From assembly GCF_002585305.1 (NCBI RefSeq), contig NZ_NUNF01000024.1, positions 1 to 64,000 on the forward strand: a DNA stretch of 64,000 bases, given 5' to 3'. The notes beneath the pieces were generated by a model, which made no database searches, was not told the origin of the DNA, and was given only the letters and a program-made list of their open reading frames with translations. Source of the DNA: Bacillus sp. AFS037270 (lineage in GTDB: Bacteria; Bacillota; Bacilli; Bacillales_B; DSM-18226). A program made the translations under genes and the position numbers. Shown here piece by piece: positions 55,138 through 63,801 of this stretch (position 1 is the first letter of the stretch; each line of letters begins with the position of its first letter).

Positions 55138-55992
55138 ATGCGAATTGATTCTCACCAGCATTATTGGAAAATAAGCCGTAATGACTATGGCTGGATTACT
55201 CCAGAGCTACCTGTTCTATATCGTGATTTTCTGGAAAAAGACTTAAGGCCACATTTGGAAAAAAACAAAATTGACAAAACCATTGTTGTTCAGGCAGCGC
55301 CAACTATAGAAGAAACAGAATTTATCCTCTCACTTAGTAACGAATCGGAAACCATTGCCGGTGTTGTTGGATGGATTGATATCGAGGATATTGCCTATAA
55401 AGAAAAGCTCGAAAATTTTAGGAAACACCCAAAATTTGTTGGCATAAGGATCATGATACAAGATATGCCAGATGAGAAGGTCATTTTAAAACCCCATTAT
55501 TTGGAGGCATTTTCTTATTTTGAGAAAATGGATATTCCCGTTGATCTCCTGGTTCGGTCCGATCAGCTTTCAGTGGTAGTCGAACTATTAAAACATGTTT
55601 CCATACGGGCAGTTATCGACCATATCGCCAAGCCGCAAATTAAAGCAGGAACTTTAGAGCCATGGAAAAGTCAAATGAAACAGATTGCGCAACATCCCAA
55701 TATTTATTGCAAGTTATCCGGAATGGTTACGGAAGCCGATCATCACAATTGGGAAAAGGAAGAATTTATTCCCTATGTGAGGCATATTGTGAATGAATTT
55801 GGCGTTAACCGGGTCATGTTTGGGAGTGATTGGCCTGTTTGTTTACTTTCTGCAAACTATGATGATGTATATAATCTTTTAAAAGAAACACTTCCGCCAA
55901 ATCTGACTGAAGTTGAGGAAGAAAGGATTTTTGGAGGCAATGCATTAAAGTTTTATAAATTAAACATCGACAATCAGCGATTTAAAAAATAA
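55138..55992 (+). CDS. COG3618 amidohydrolase, probable sugar lactonase
   Basis: 284 aa. RIDSHQHYW at the N terminus carries the His pair of the amidohydrolase metal site; VIDHIAKPQIKAG and FGSDWPVCLL follow, the last with the catalytic Asp. The family contains L-fucono-, L-rhamnono- and galactaro-lactonases and 2-pyrone-4,6-dicarboxylate lactonase. GGAAAGGA precedes the ATG. With an aldo/keto reductase behind it, the pair fits oxidation of an aldose to its lactone and hydrolysis to the aldonate. Which sugar is not readable from sequence. Confidence 0.88.
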   Translation: MRIDSHQHYWKISRNDYGWITPELPVLYRDFLEKDLRPHLEKNKIDKTIVVQAAPTIEETEFILSLSNESETIAGVVGWIDIEDIAYKEKLENFRKHPKFVGIRIMIQDMPDEKVILKPHYLEAFSYFEKMDIPVDLLVRSDQLSVVVELLKHVSIRAVIDHIAKPQIKAGTLEPWKSQMKQIAQHPNIYCKLSGMVTEADHHNWEKEEFIPYVRHIVNEFGVNRVMFGSDWPVCLLSANYDDVYNLLKETLPPNLTEVEEERIFGGNALKFYKLNIDNQRFKK

Positions 55993-56010
55993 TAAGGAAT
56001 GAGGAAATAC

Positions 56011-56955
56011 ATGAAATACAGAAAGCTTGGACAAACAGGAGTGGATGTATCGATTCTTAGTTTCGGGGCCTCTTCACTTGGCTCGGTATTTCGAGATATT
56101 GATGAAAACGAAGGAATTAAAACGGTTCATACAGCCATTGATCATGGGATTAACTTAATTGATGTATCGCCATACTATGGACTAACGAAGGCCGAAACGG
56201 TTCTAGGTAAAGCAATACGTGAAATACCAAGGGACAAATTTATTTTATCAACAAAGGCCGGACGTTATGGGGAAACCAAATTTGATTTCTCTAAACAACG
56301 TATTATTGACAGTATTGATGAGAGTTTGGCGAGATTACAAACGGATTATGTAGACATTCTGCTGCTGCATGATATTGAGTTTGGTTCATTCGATCAAATC
56401 ATGGCAGAAGGTATACCTGCTTTACAACAATTAAAAAAGCAAGGGAAAATCAGGTTCTTTGGTGTATCTGGACTTCCGTTGACCATTTTTGAACAAGTTC
56501 TTAGTCAGACAGAACTAGATGTGATTTTATCGTATTGCCATTATTCTTTAAATGATACTTCGCTACTGTCACTCGTTCCTCTTCTGGAAGAGAAAAAGAC
56601 AGGATTGATAAATGCTTCCCCTTTATCAATGGGATTATTAAGTTCGAGAACAGTTGCTGATTGGCACCCTGCTAGTGAGGGAATTCGCATGATTTGTAAT
56701 CAGGCTGCCGAGTTTTGTAAGGAAAATGGAACTGATTTATCTAAATTAGCTATCCAATTTTCCATCCAAAACGAGACAATCCCAACTACTTTGGTAAGTA
56801 CGGCAAGTGTCGAAAACATTAGGAAAAATATTCAGTGGACAGATGAACCGATTGATGAGGAAATGTTGAGTATTGTCCTTGAAATATTAGAACCTATTCA
56901 TAATAAAACATGGCCTAGCGGGAACCCTGAATTTGCACAGAAAGTAATAAAATAA
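56011..56955 (+). CDS. Aldo/keto reductase, L-fucose/L-galactose dehydrogenase type
   Basis: About 314 aa. YRKLGQTGVDVSILSFGASS, INLIDVSPYYGLTKAETVLG (Asp and Tyr), LSTKAGRYG (Lys) and DILLLHDIEFG (His) are the catalytic sites. The SPYYG variant and the LHDIEF motif are typical of the D-threo-aldose/L-galactose dehydrogenase branch, which oxidises C1 of aldoses to lactones. The start at 56011 has GAGGA upstream; the ATG at 55999 falls too close to its own site. It follows the lactonase gene by 18 nt. Confidence 0.88.
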   Translation: MKYRKLGQTGVDVSILSFGASSLGSVFRDIDENEGIKTVHTAIDHGINLIDVSPYYGLTKAETVLGKAIREIPRDKFILSTKAGRYGETKFDFSKQRIIDSIDESLARLQTDYVDILLLHDIEFGSFDQIMAEGIPALQQLKKQGKIRFFGVSGLPLTIFEQVLSQTELDVILSYCHYSLNDTSLLSLVPLLEEKKTGLINASPLSMGLLSSRTVADWHPASEGIRMICNQAAEFCKENGTDLSKLAIQFSIQNETIPTTLVSTASVENIRKNIQWTDEPIDEEMLSIVLEILEPIHNKTWPSGNPEFAQKVIK

Positions 56956-56996
56956 TTAAAGAAGAAAAATAGCAGAATATTTTATTATTTTTTAAC

Positions 56997-57025
56997 TTGA
57001 ATTTCATGAATAGATAGAATATTAT
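56997..57025 (+). promoter_or_regulatory. Putative promoter of the second LacI-controlled operon
   Basis: TTGAAT and TATTAT are separated by 17 nt, with the start near 57032, just before two operators. Confidence 0.5.
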
Positions 57026-57037
57026 AAATTTAATAGT

Positions 57038-57050
57038 GGTATCGATAACA
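57038..57050. promoter_or_regulatory. LacI-type operator 2
   Basis: GGTATCGATAACA shares the TATCGATAAC core with operator 1; the left arm has one change. Confidence 0.7.
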
Positions 57051-57064
57051 TAATTTTATCATAG

Positions 57065-57080
57065 TTGTTATCGATAACAA
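57065..57080. promoter_or_regulatory. LacI-type operator 3
   Basis: TTGTTATCGATAACAA is a perfect 16-bp palindrome. Its centre lies about 29 bp from that of operator 2, near three helical turns, so the two dimers would lie on the same face. Confidence 0.8.
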
Positions 57081-57139
57081 CATTCGAACAAATAAAAATA
57101 AGGATGTGATCTTTAATAGTTTAATAGAATGAATTTTTT

Positions 57140-57153
57140 TGAAAGCGTTTTAA
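57140..57153 (+). promoter_or_regulatory. Candidate CcpA cre box
   Basis: TGAAAGCGTTTTAA matches the cre consensus at 13 of 14 positions, in the leader before the ABC importer genes. Confidence 0.6.
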
Positions 57154-57219
57154 CTAGTGTCCTTTTTACAGAAAAATAATGCTTAAAAAACAAATGAAAA
57201 CAGTAAGGAGGGATTTAAA

Positions 57220-58185
57220 CTGAAAACGGTAACAGTAGAACAACAAACCATTTCGGTATCCAAAAAAAGAAAAGTTGGAAGTAGCAAGGCATTGAAAAGC
57301 TTGCGAAAACATTGGCAGTTTTATTTACTGATTATTCCTTCCGTCCTCTATTTTATTATCTTTAAGTACATTCCCATGCTTGGAACTATTATTGCGTTTA
57401 AGGATTACAGTGTGGTTCAAGGAATCATGGGAAGTCCTTGGGCGGGGCTTAAGTACTTTAAACTATTTTTTGATAACCCTGCAGCTTGGGATCTTATTAA
57501 GAATACATTGTTTATAAGTTTGTATGATATTGCAGCGTGCTTCCCATTGCCAATCATTTTGGCTATAGCACTTAATGAAATTCGTCAAGGCCGGTTCAAA
57601 AAATTTGTACAGATTGTTACTTATGCTCCATATTTCATTTCTACAGTTGTATTAGTTTCCATGATTATTGTGTTGACATCACCAAGGCTTGGAATTTTTA
57701 ATCACATCTTAGAAGCAATTGGGCTTCATTCCATTAATTTTATGGGAGACCCTGGTTTATTCCGTTCCATATATGTTTGGTCGGATGTTTGGCAATTTAC
57801 AGGTTATTCAGCCGTAATATATCTAGCCGCTCTTTCGGGTATTGATACTTCACTATATGAAGCGGCAAAAATAGATGGTGCATCAAGACTGCAAAAAATT
57901 ATCCATGTTGATCTGCCAGGGATTATGCCGGCTATTACGATTATTTTAATTTTAACAGTTGGAAACGTTATGGGAGTTGGTTTTGAAAAAATATTTTTAA
58001 TGCAAAATCCGCTCAATTTAGATACATCAGAGGTGCTTTCAACCTACGTCTACAAAATGGGGCTTCTAAATGCAAACTACAGTTTTGCAGGAGCGATAGG
58101 ACTTTTTAACTCTGTAGTAAACTTAATACTTCTTTTATTGGCAAATTTATTTGCGAAACGAATTTCAGGAAATAGTTTATGGTAA
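57220..58185 (+). CDS. ABC sugar importer permease, LplB type; probable CTG start
   Basis: About 321 aa. YLLIIPSVLYFIIFKYIPML opens the membrane domain and EAAKIDGASRLQKIIHVDLPG is the EAA loop. A perfect AAGGAGGG at 57205-57212 stands 7 nt before an in-frame CTG at 57220, and no ATG, GTG or TTG lies at a proper distance. The next in-frame start is TTG 57292, without a ribosome site, which would cut off a polar N-terminal stretch that the paralogue at 2387 also has. So CTG is the likely start codon, a rare choice. It pairs with the next permease. Confidence 0.85.
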   Translation: MKTVTVEQQTISVSKKRKVGSSKALKSLRKHWQFYLLIIPSVLYFIIFKYIPMLGTIIAFKDYSVVQGIMGSPWAGLKYFKLFFDNPAAWDLIKNTLFISLYDIAACFPLPIILAIALNEIRQGRFKKFVQIVTYAPYFISTVVLVSMIIVLTSPRLGIFNHILEAIGLHSINFMGDPGLFRSIYVWSDVWQFTGYSAVIYLAALSGIDTSLYEAAKIDGASRLQKIIHVDLPGIMPAITIILILTVGNVMGVGFEKIFLMQNPLNLDTSEVLSTYVYKMGLLNANYSFAGAIGLFNSVVNLILLLLANLFAKRISGNSLW

Positions 58186-58217
58186 TGATTTTGCAAGAAT
58201 AGGAGGGTGTGTTTTTA

Positions 58218-59114
58218 GTGGCAAAAGCAAATTCAATAAAAGAGTCTTTCGGTGACAAAGTGTTCCTTACCATTATTTATACTTTTTTAATCTTTGTAGT
58301 AGTAATCGTTCTGTATCCATTGATATATATTGTTAGTTCATCACTTAGTAGTCCGCTAGCTGTTTCGTCTGGTAAGGTTTGGCTATGGCCGGTTGATTTT
58401 TCGTTAGAAGGCTATAAAGCTATATTTAGCAATTCACAGGTCTTAGTTGGTTATGCTAATTCCCTATTCTATACCTTTTTTGGCACGATCGTTAGTGTCA
58501 CTTTGACAGTGTTGTTTGCTTATCCGCTTTCTAGAAAGTCTTTCTATGGTCGTAATTTTTTGATGATTTTTATCTTATTTACAATGTTATTTTCAGGTGG
58601 ATTAATTCCCGAATATCTTGTAGTTAAAAACCTACATATGTTGGATACCCGATGGGCTTTAATCATTCCAAAGGCTATTGCTGTTTGGCAGGTCATTATT
58701 GCTGTAACTTTTTTTAGGACAAGTATTCCTGAAGAAATCGTGGAAGCAAGCGAGATGGATGGTTGCAGCGACCTAAGATTTTTATGGTCAGTTGTTCTGC
58801 CGCTATCAAAACCTATTATTGCCGTATTAGTTTTAATGTATGCGATTTTTCAATGGAATTCTTATTTTGATGCCATGCTTTATTTGAAATCTGAAGCATT
58901 ATTCCCACTTCAGGTTGTTTTACGTAATATCCTTATTTTAAATACAACTTCATCTGCATCGATTGATGCACAAAAATTGATGGATATGAAACAACTCGCT
59001 GATTTGATGAAATATTCATTAATTGTAGTAGCCAGTCTTCCAGTTCTTATTATTTATCCATTTGTACAGCGTCACTTTATGAAGGGTGTCTTAATTGGCT
59101 CAGTAAAGGGCTAA
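58218..59114 (+). CDS. ABC sugar importer permease, YtcP type
   Basis: About 298 aa. FLTIIYTFLIFVVVIVLYPL is the first membrane segment; the EAA loop reads VEASEMDGCSDLRFLWSVVLP, where the usual Ala-Ala is Ala-Ser. The GTG at 58218 is 10 nt after AGGAGGG; GTG 58209 lies only 1 nt from it. It forms the membrane channel with the upstream permease and works with the following lipoprotein. No ATPase gene is present. Confidence 0.88.
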   Translation: MAKANSIKESFGDKVFLTIIYTFLIFVVVIVLYPLIYIVSSSLSSPLAVSSGKVWLWPVDFSLEGYKAIFSNSQVLVGYANSLFYTFFGTIVSVTLTVLFAYPLSRKSFYGRNFLMIFILFTMLFSGGLIPEYLVVKNLHMLDTRWALIIPKAIAVWQVIIAVTFFRTSIPEEIVEASEMDGCSDLRFLWSVVLPLSKPIIAVLVLMYAIFQWNSYFDAMLYLKSEALFPLQVVLRNILILNTTSSASIDAQKLMDMKQLADLMKYSLIVVASLPVLIIYPFVQRHFMKGVLIGSVKG

Positions 59115-59142
59115 ATTTTTAAACATAAGGGGAGAGGTAGTT

Positions 59143-60783
59143 ATGAAAAAAGCAGGTATTTTGGCAATGCTTCTATTTGTAGTACTTGCAACATTTTTAG
59201 CAGGCTGTACCGACAAAACAGAAACAACATCGTCAGGTAAATCAAAAGATGGTGAAGGGGAATTGTCAATTTTTGCTCCTCAAGGGGTAGGTAATACTAA
59301 ATTAAGTACAAATTTTTTCACAAAGGAAGTAGAAAAAAAATTCAATGTTAAGATTAATTGGCAGACAACGACCTATGATGCTACATCAGCTAGTCAAAAA
59401 CGCCAAATCTCCTTAGCCAGCGGTGATTATCCAGACGCCTATATGTTGGTTCCTTGGGTGGATCATTTCTCTACAAATGATTTGATAAAATATGGAAAAC
59501 AGGGTGTTCTTATCCCACTAAATGACTTGATTAAAAAATATGCTCCAAATATTCAAAAAACGCTTGATACCAATAAACAATTTAAGGCAATGACGGTTTC
59601 ACCTGATGGAAATATCTATGGTATTTCACACTTGAATGAGTGTTACCATTGTACATGGCCATATAAAATGTGGATAAATAATGAATGGTTGAAAAAGTTG
59701 AATTTGCCAATGCCAAAAACAACAGAAGATTTTAAAAATGTACTTGAAGCTTTTAAAAACCAGGACCCGAATGGTAACGGTAAAAAAGATGAAGTCCCGC
59801 TAAGTGGGGCAGTAGGTATCCCTGATACTAATGTTATTCCATTTCTAATGAACGGCTTTATTTATGATGATGGTAAAAAAAGGCTTCTGTTAAATAATGG
59901 AAAGGTTGACTTTGCGGCTGACAAGAAGGAATGGAAGCAGGGATTAGAATACATTCGTTCTTTATACAAGGATGGATTACTTGATCCAGGTGCATTCACC
60001 CAGAATAATGATGCATACCAAAAACTGGGGGATAATGCCTCAGCAGAAATTCTTGGTGCTGGAACAGCTACACACCCGGGTGAGTTTGTTTCTGATCAAA
60101 AACGTTTGTATTCAGATAATTATGTAGCACTCGCGCCACTGCAAGGTCCAAATTCTGCTTATGCCACTTATAATTACCCTGTTACTCCTGGAGCTGACTT
60201 TGTACTTACTAATAAAGCGTCGAAGGAAGATCAAATCGCAGCCATTAAGATCATAGACTACTTGTTTACAGCGGATGGAAATATAAGGGGTCAATTTGGT
60301 AAAGAGGGTGTGGACTGGAGAAAGCCAAAAGATGGTGATGTTGCGATTGAAAAAAGTGCTAAACCGCTTTTCGCGTCGATACCCCTGAAAGACGGTGAAA
60401 AAACTCACAATAATGGATGGGGTCCAATCGCAGAATTCGGTTCTTCCAGTTCTTTTAGAAATGGGCAAATCCAATCGACTCAAGTATTTACACCGGAAGG
60501 GTATGAACGCCGACTTCAAGATGCAACCCATTTGTATGAGGGTACGCAGCCAGATGATGTTTACCCAGCATGGTCCGTTTGGATGGATCCATCCGATGCA
60601 GATGAAGTAGCCATGTTAGAAACAAATATTCAAAATTATGTTAATCAGAGCCTTTTGAAGTTTGTAACAGGGGAAATGAACTTGGATACAGACTGGGAAT
60701 CCTATGTCAAAGGGTTTGATAAATTAAACCTTAAACGTTATTTAAAAATAATGCAACAAGCATATGATAAATCTGAAAAGTAG
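59143..60783 (+). CDS. Extracellular sugar-binding lipoprotein, YtcQ/LplA type
   Basis: 546 aa. Lipobox FLAGC with Cys22, then a linker with Thr and Ser. The mature part contains SGDYPDAYMLVPWVD, DPNGNGKKDEVPLSG (an EF-hand-like Ca2+ loop often seen in this family) and YVKGFDKLNLKRYLKIMQQA. AGGGGAGAGG precedes the ATG. With the GH31 gene downstream, the ligand may be a xyloglucan- or alpha-xyloside-type oligosaccharide; this is inferred from context only. Confidence 0.88.
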   Translation: MKKAGILAMLLFVVLATFLAGCTDKTETTSSGKSKDGEGELSIFAPQGVGNTKLSTNFFTKEVEKKFNVKINWQTTTYDATSASQKRQISLASGDYPDAYMLVPWVDHFSTNDLIKYGKQGVLIPLNDLIKKYAPNIQKTLDTNKQFKAMTVSPDGNIYGISHLNECYHCTWPYKMWINNEWLKKLNLPMPKTTEDFKNVLEAFKNQDPNGNGKKDEVPLSGAVGIPDTNVIPFLMNGFIYDDGKKRLLLNNGKVDFAADKKEWKQGLEYIRSLYKDGLLDPGAFTQNNDAYQKLGDNASAEILGAGTATHPGEFVSDQKRLYSDNYVALAPLQGPNSAYATYNYPVTPGADFVLTNKASKEDQIAAIKIIDYLFTADGNIRGQFGKEGVDWRKPKDGDVAIEKSAKPLFASIPLKDGEKTHNNGWGPIAEFGSSSSFRNGQIQSTQVFTPEGYERRLQDATHLYEGTQPDDVYPAWSVWMDPSDADEVAMLETNIQNYVNQSLLKFVTGEMNLDTDWESYVKGFDKLNLKRYLKIMQQAYDKSEK

Positions 60784-60817
60784 AACATGAAGAATTGTTC
60801 GTAATTTTAAAAAAAGT

Positions 60818-60864
60818 AAAATACCTCGGTCCAAAAAAGGTTTAGGACTGAGGTATTTTTTTAA
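60818..60864 (+). terminator. Intrinsic terminator
   Basis: ATACCTCGGTCC pairs with GGACTGAGGTAT (one G-U), flanked by A and T7. Confidence 0.85.
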
Positions 60865-60880
60865 ATTGAATCTTTAGAAT

Positions 60881-60896
60881 GTTTTATCGCTAACAA
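60881..60896. promoter_or_regulatory. LacI-type operator 4, diverged
   Basis: GTTTTATCGCTAACAA matches operator 3 at 13 of 16 positions and lies about 70 nt before the GH31 gene. Confidence 0.5.
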
Positions 60897-60964
60897 GTAA
60901 GTAGACGATACCATTATTAGTTGTCGGAAGGTATTGAATAATATTGTGAAAAGGTGGTTGCAAC

Positions 60965-63387
60965 ATGGAGGTTGTGCACTATAAAAAACAAGTGGATCAT
61001 TTGGTAATCAAATGCACAAATGGTTTGATGGAAGTCATTCCCTATACCAACTCAATTATTCGTATCCGTTATACATTGGGGAAGGAATTCGGCTTGAAGA
61101 AAAGCTTCATGGTTGGACCAAATGCGAAAGAACATGTTGTTTTTTCCGTAAAGGAAACAGAAAATGTGATCGTGTTTTCAACGTGCAATGTACAGATTCA
61201 CATTAATAAACATACAGCTGCATTTACATATACCGACTCGTCGGGTAAGATTTTAGCAAAGGAACCGGAACGTGGTGGGAAAACACTTGTACCGGTTGAA
61301 GTGGTAAAATCTGTTTTTGATGAAAATACGGAGATTCAGAATTCACAAAATGTAGATGGTGCTCGTGCTAAAGCCATTCCAGCAAAACATGTTGTGGATC
61401 GAACGGCTTATCATACCAAACTTGAATTCGAATGGGCAGATGATGAAGCACTCTATGGTCTTGGTTCACACGAGGAAGGTGTTTTAAATTTAAGGGGCAC
61501 TTATCAATATCTTTACCAGCAAAACATGAAAGCAGTGGTTCCTGTTTTGGTCTCAACGAAAGGGTACGGAGTGGTTGTGGATAGCTATTCGTTGATGACA
61601 TTTCATGATGACTTGCATGGTTCATATATATGGACGGATACAGATAGCGAGATGGACTATTACTTTATATATGGACCTGATTTTGATCAAATTGTGAGAT
61701 GTTTCCGTCATATTACAGGAAAGGCACCTCTTTTACCAAAATGGTCATTCGGATATGTGCAATCTAAGGAAAGGTATAAATCTCAAGAAGAGTTAATCTC
61801 TATTGTAAAGGAATAAGGAGACGACAAATTCCTCTCGATTGTATTGTACTGGATTGGATGTCTTGGACAGGTGAACTGTGGGGGCAGAAATCCTTTGATC
61901 CCGAACGTTTTCTAAATCCCGCACAAATGATGCGTGATATTCACGAGCTTAATGCAAAACTGATGGTTTCCATTTGGCCGATTATGAATAACGATGGTCC
62001 AAATCATGTTGAAATGAAGCAAAAGGGTTATCTTCTAGGGAATCAAGCGACATATGATGCATTTCGCCAAGAAGCACGCAATTTGTATTGGAAACAGGCA
62101 AATGAGGGGTTGTTTTCCCATGGCATCGATGCATGGTGGTGTGACTGTACAGAACCTTTTGAGGCTGATTGGAATGGGGAAGTGAAACCTGAACCGGAAG
62201 AACGACTTCGAATCAACACAGAAGAATCAAAGAAATACTTGGACCCAGGTTATATTAATGCCTATTCGCTTCTTCATTCAAAGGGCATTTATGAAGGTCA
62301 GCGGAAGACAACCGAAACGAAACGGGTTGTAAACCTAACACGATCTGCTTATGCAGGCCAGCAAAAGTATGGGACGATAACTTGGTCTGGAGATGTTGCT
62401 GCCAATTGGAAAACATTGCGAAACCAAATCGCTGATGGATTAAATTTCTGTATGACTGGCATGCCCTACTGGACAGTGGATATAGGAGGATTCTTTGTTT
62501 CCAAAAAGGAACAGTGGTTTTGGAATGGAGATTATCAAGATGGTTGTGACGATTTAGGATACCGCGAGCTTTACGTTCGATGGCTGCAATATGGTACATT
62601 TTTACCGATGTTCCGCTCTCATGGTACAGACACACCAAGAGAGGTTTGGAGATTTGGAGAGCCTGGCACGTTGTATTATGATACGCTGGTAAAATTTATC
62701 AAGCTTCGATATAGATTGTTACCTTATATATATTCAGTCGCTGGTTGGGTGACTCATCAGGATTATACGATGATGCGAGCCTTGGCATTTGATTTCAGAA
62801 ATGATCCAAAAACGTATAATATCAAAGACCAATATATGTTTGGGCCAGCATTCTTAGTTAATCCCATAACAGAACCAATGTATTATAAAAGCGGTTCGGT
62901 TAAGATTGAAGGTGCTGCGAAAAAACGTCTTGTATATTTGCCTTTTGGTTCAGATTGGTATGATTTCTGGACAGACCAATGGATGAGCGGCGGTCAAACA
63001 ATTGAGGCTCCAGCAGAACTTGAAACAATGCCTTTATATGTACGTGCCGGTTCTATTATTCCTATTGGACCAGATATCCAATACAGTTCAGAAGAATCAA
63101 CAGAACCTTTAGAATTGAGAGTTTATAAGGGGCAAGACGGAAGTTTTATGATGTATGAAGATGAAGGTGACAATTACAACTATGTAAAGGGGGAATTTGC
63201 AACAATAATTATTCGCTGGGAAGACGAAAAAAATCGACTTGTAATAGATGAACGCCAAGGATCTTATCCCGAAATGAAGAGTTCCATGGAATTATTGATC
63301 ACCGTTATTACCGGTAGAGCGGCTTTCACTACTTGTACTCAAAAGAGAATTATTTACAACGGAAAACAGATGATCATTAACTTTTAA
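60965..63387 (+). pseudogene. GH31 alpha-xylosidase gene with a frameshift
   Basis: Two frames code for one GH31 protein of about 807 aa. Part 1 (to the stop at 61816) has the N-terminal beta domain and ends FGYVQSKERYKSQEELISIV. At about 61813 one base is missing: GAATAAGGAGACG should continue with Tyr-Arg-Arg-Arg as in the family. Part 2 goes on with LDCIVLDWMSWTGELWG. The nucleophile is the Asp of WWCDCTEPF (394 in joined numbering) and the acid/base the Asp of WSGDVAANW (477). The WWxDxTEP form is that of alpha-xylosidases. Recent inactivation or a read error are both possible. AAAGGTGG precedes the ATG. Confidence 0.85.
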
Positions 63388-63534
63388 TATAAGACTAATA
63401 GGTTTTTAAAGTTAGAGGAATCAGAACGTTACTGCACAGATAGCAAAAGGGGAGTTTGAACCTACTTTTGAACCTTAGTCAAGTAATCTGGGACCCCTGT
63501 CAAGGACACATGAAAAAAAGCGATAAGATACTAA

Positions 63535-63572
63535 AAAGGTGATCCCTATTCTGAAATAGGGGTCATCTTTCT
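63535..63572. terminator. Bidirectional terminator between GH31 and lacI
   Basis: AAAGGTGATCCCTATT pairs with AATAGGGGTCATCTTT (one G-U), A- and T-flanked on both sides. It lies between convergent genes. The 63388-63534 stretch has a run resembling the ends of IS3-type elements but no gene; 63573-63801 is AT-rich with no gene seen. Confidence 0.75.
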
Positions 63573-63801
63573 TTAATTCCATTGATAACGATAATTATAA
63601 TAGTAAACCATATATTTCTATGGCGCATTTGATCTTAAACTTTGCTCATTGTATTCACCTAGTCCCCCATACTTTAAAAATTAAGTATATAAAAAATACC
63701 TATCGATGAAACACTCATTTTCAGGTGTCCTATCTATAGGTATCATATTAAACATCTTCCATTTCTTTTTCTTAACAAAAAAAGTTCCTTCGTTTGGGGA
63801 G

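Noticed and set aside
60112..60531. Minus-strand frame of 139 codons in the binding-protein gene
   Set aside because: Opposite strand of a well-supported lipoprotein gene; no start signal or family features.
62255..62638. Minus-strand frame of 127 codons inside the GH31 gene
   Set aside because: Antisense to the conserved catalytic domain with no initiation signal.
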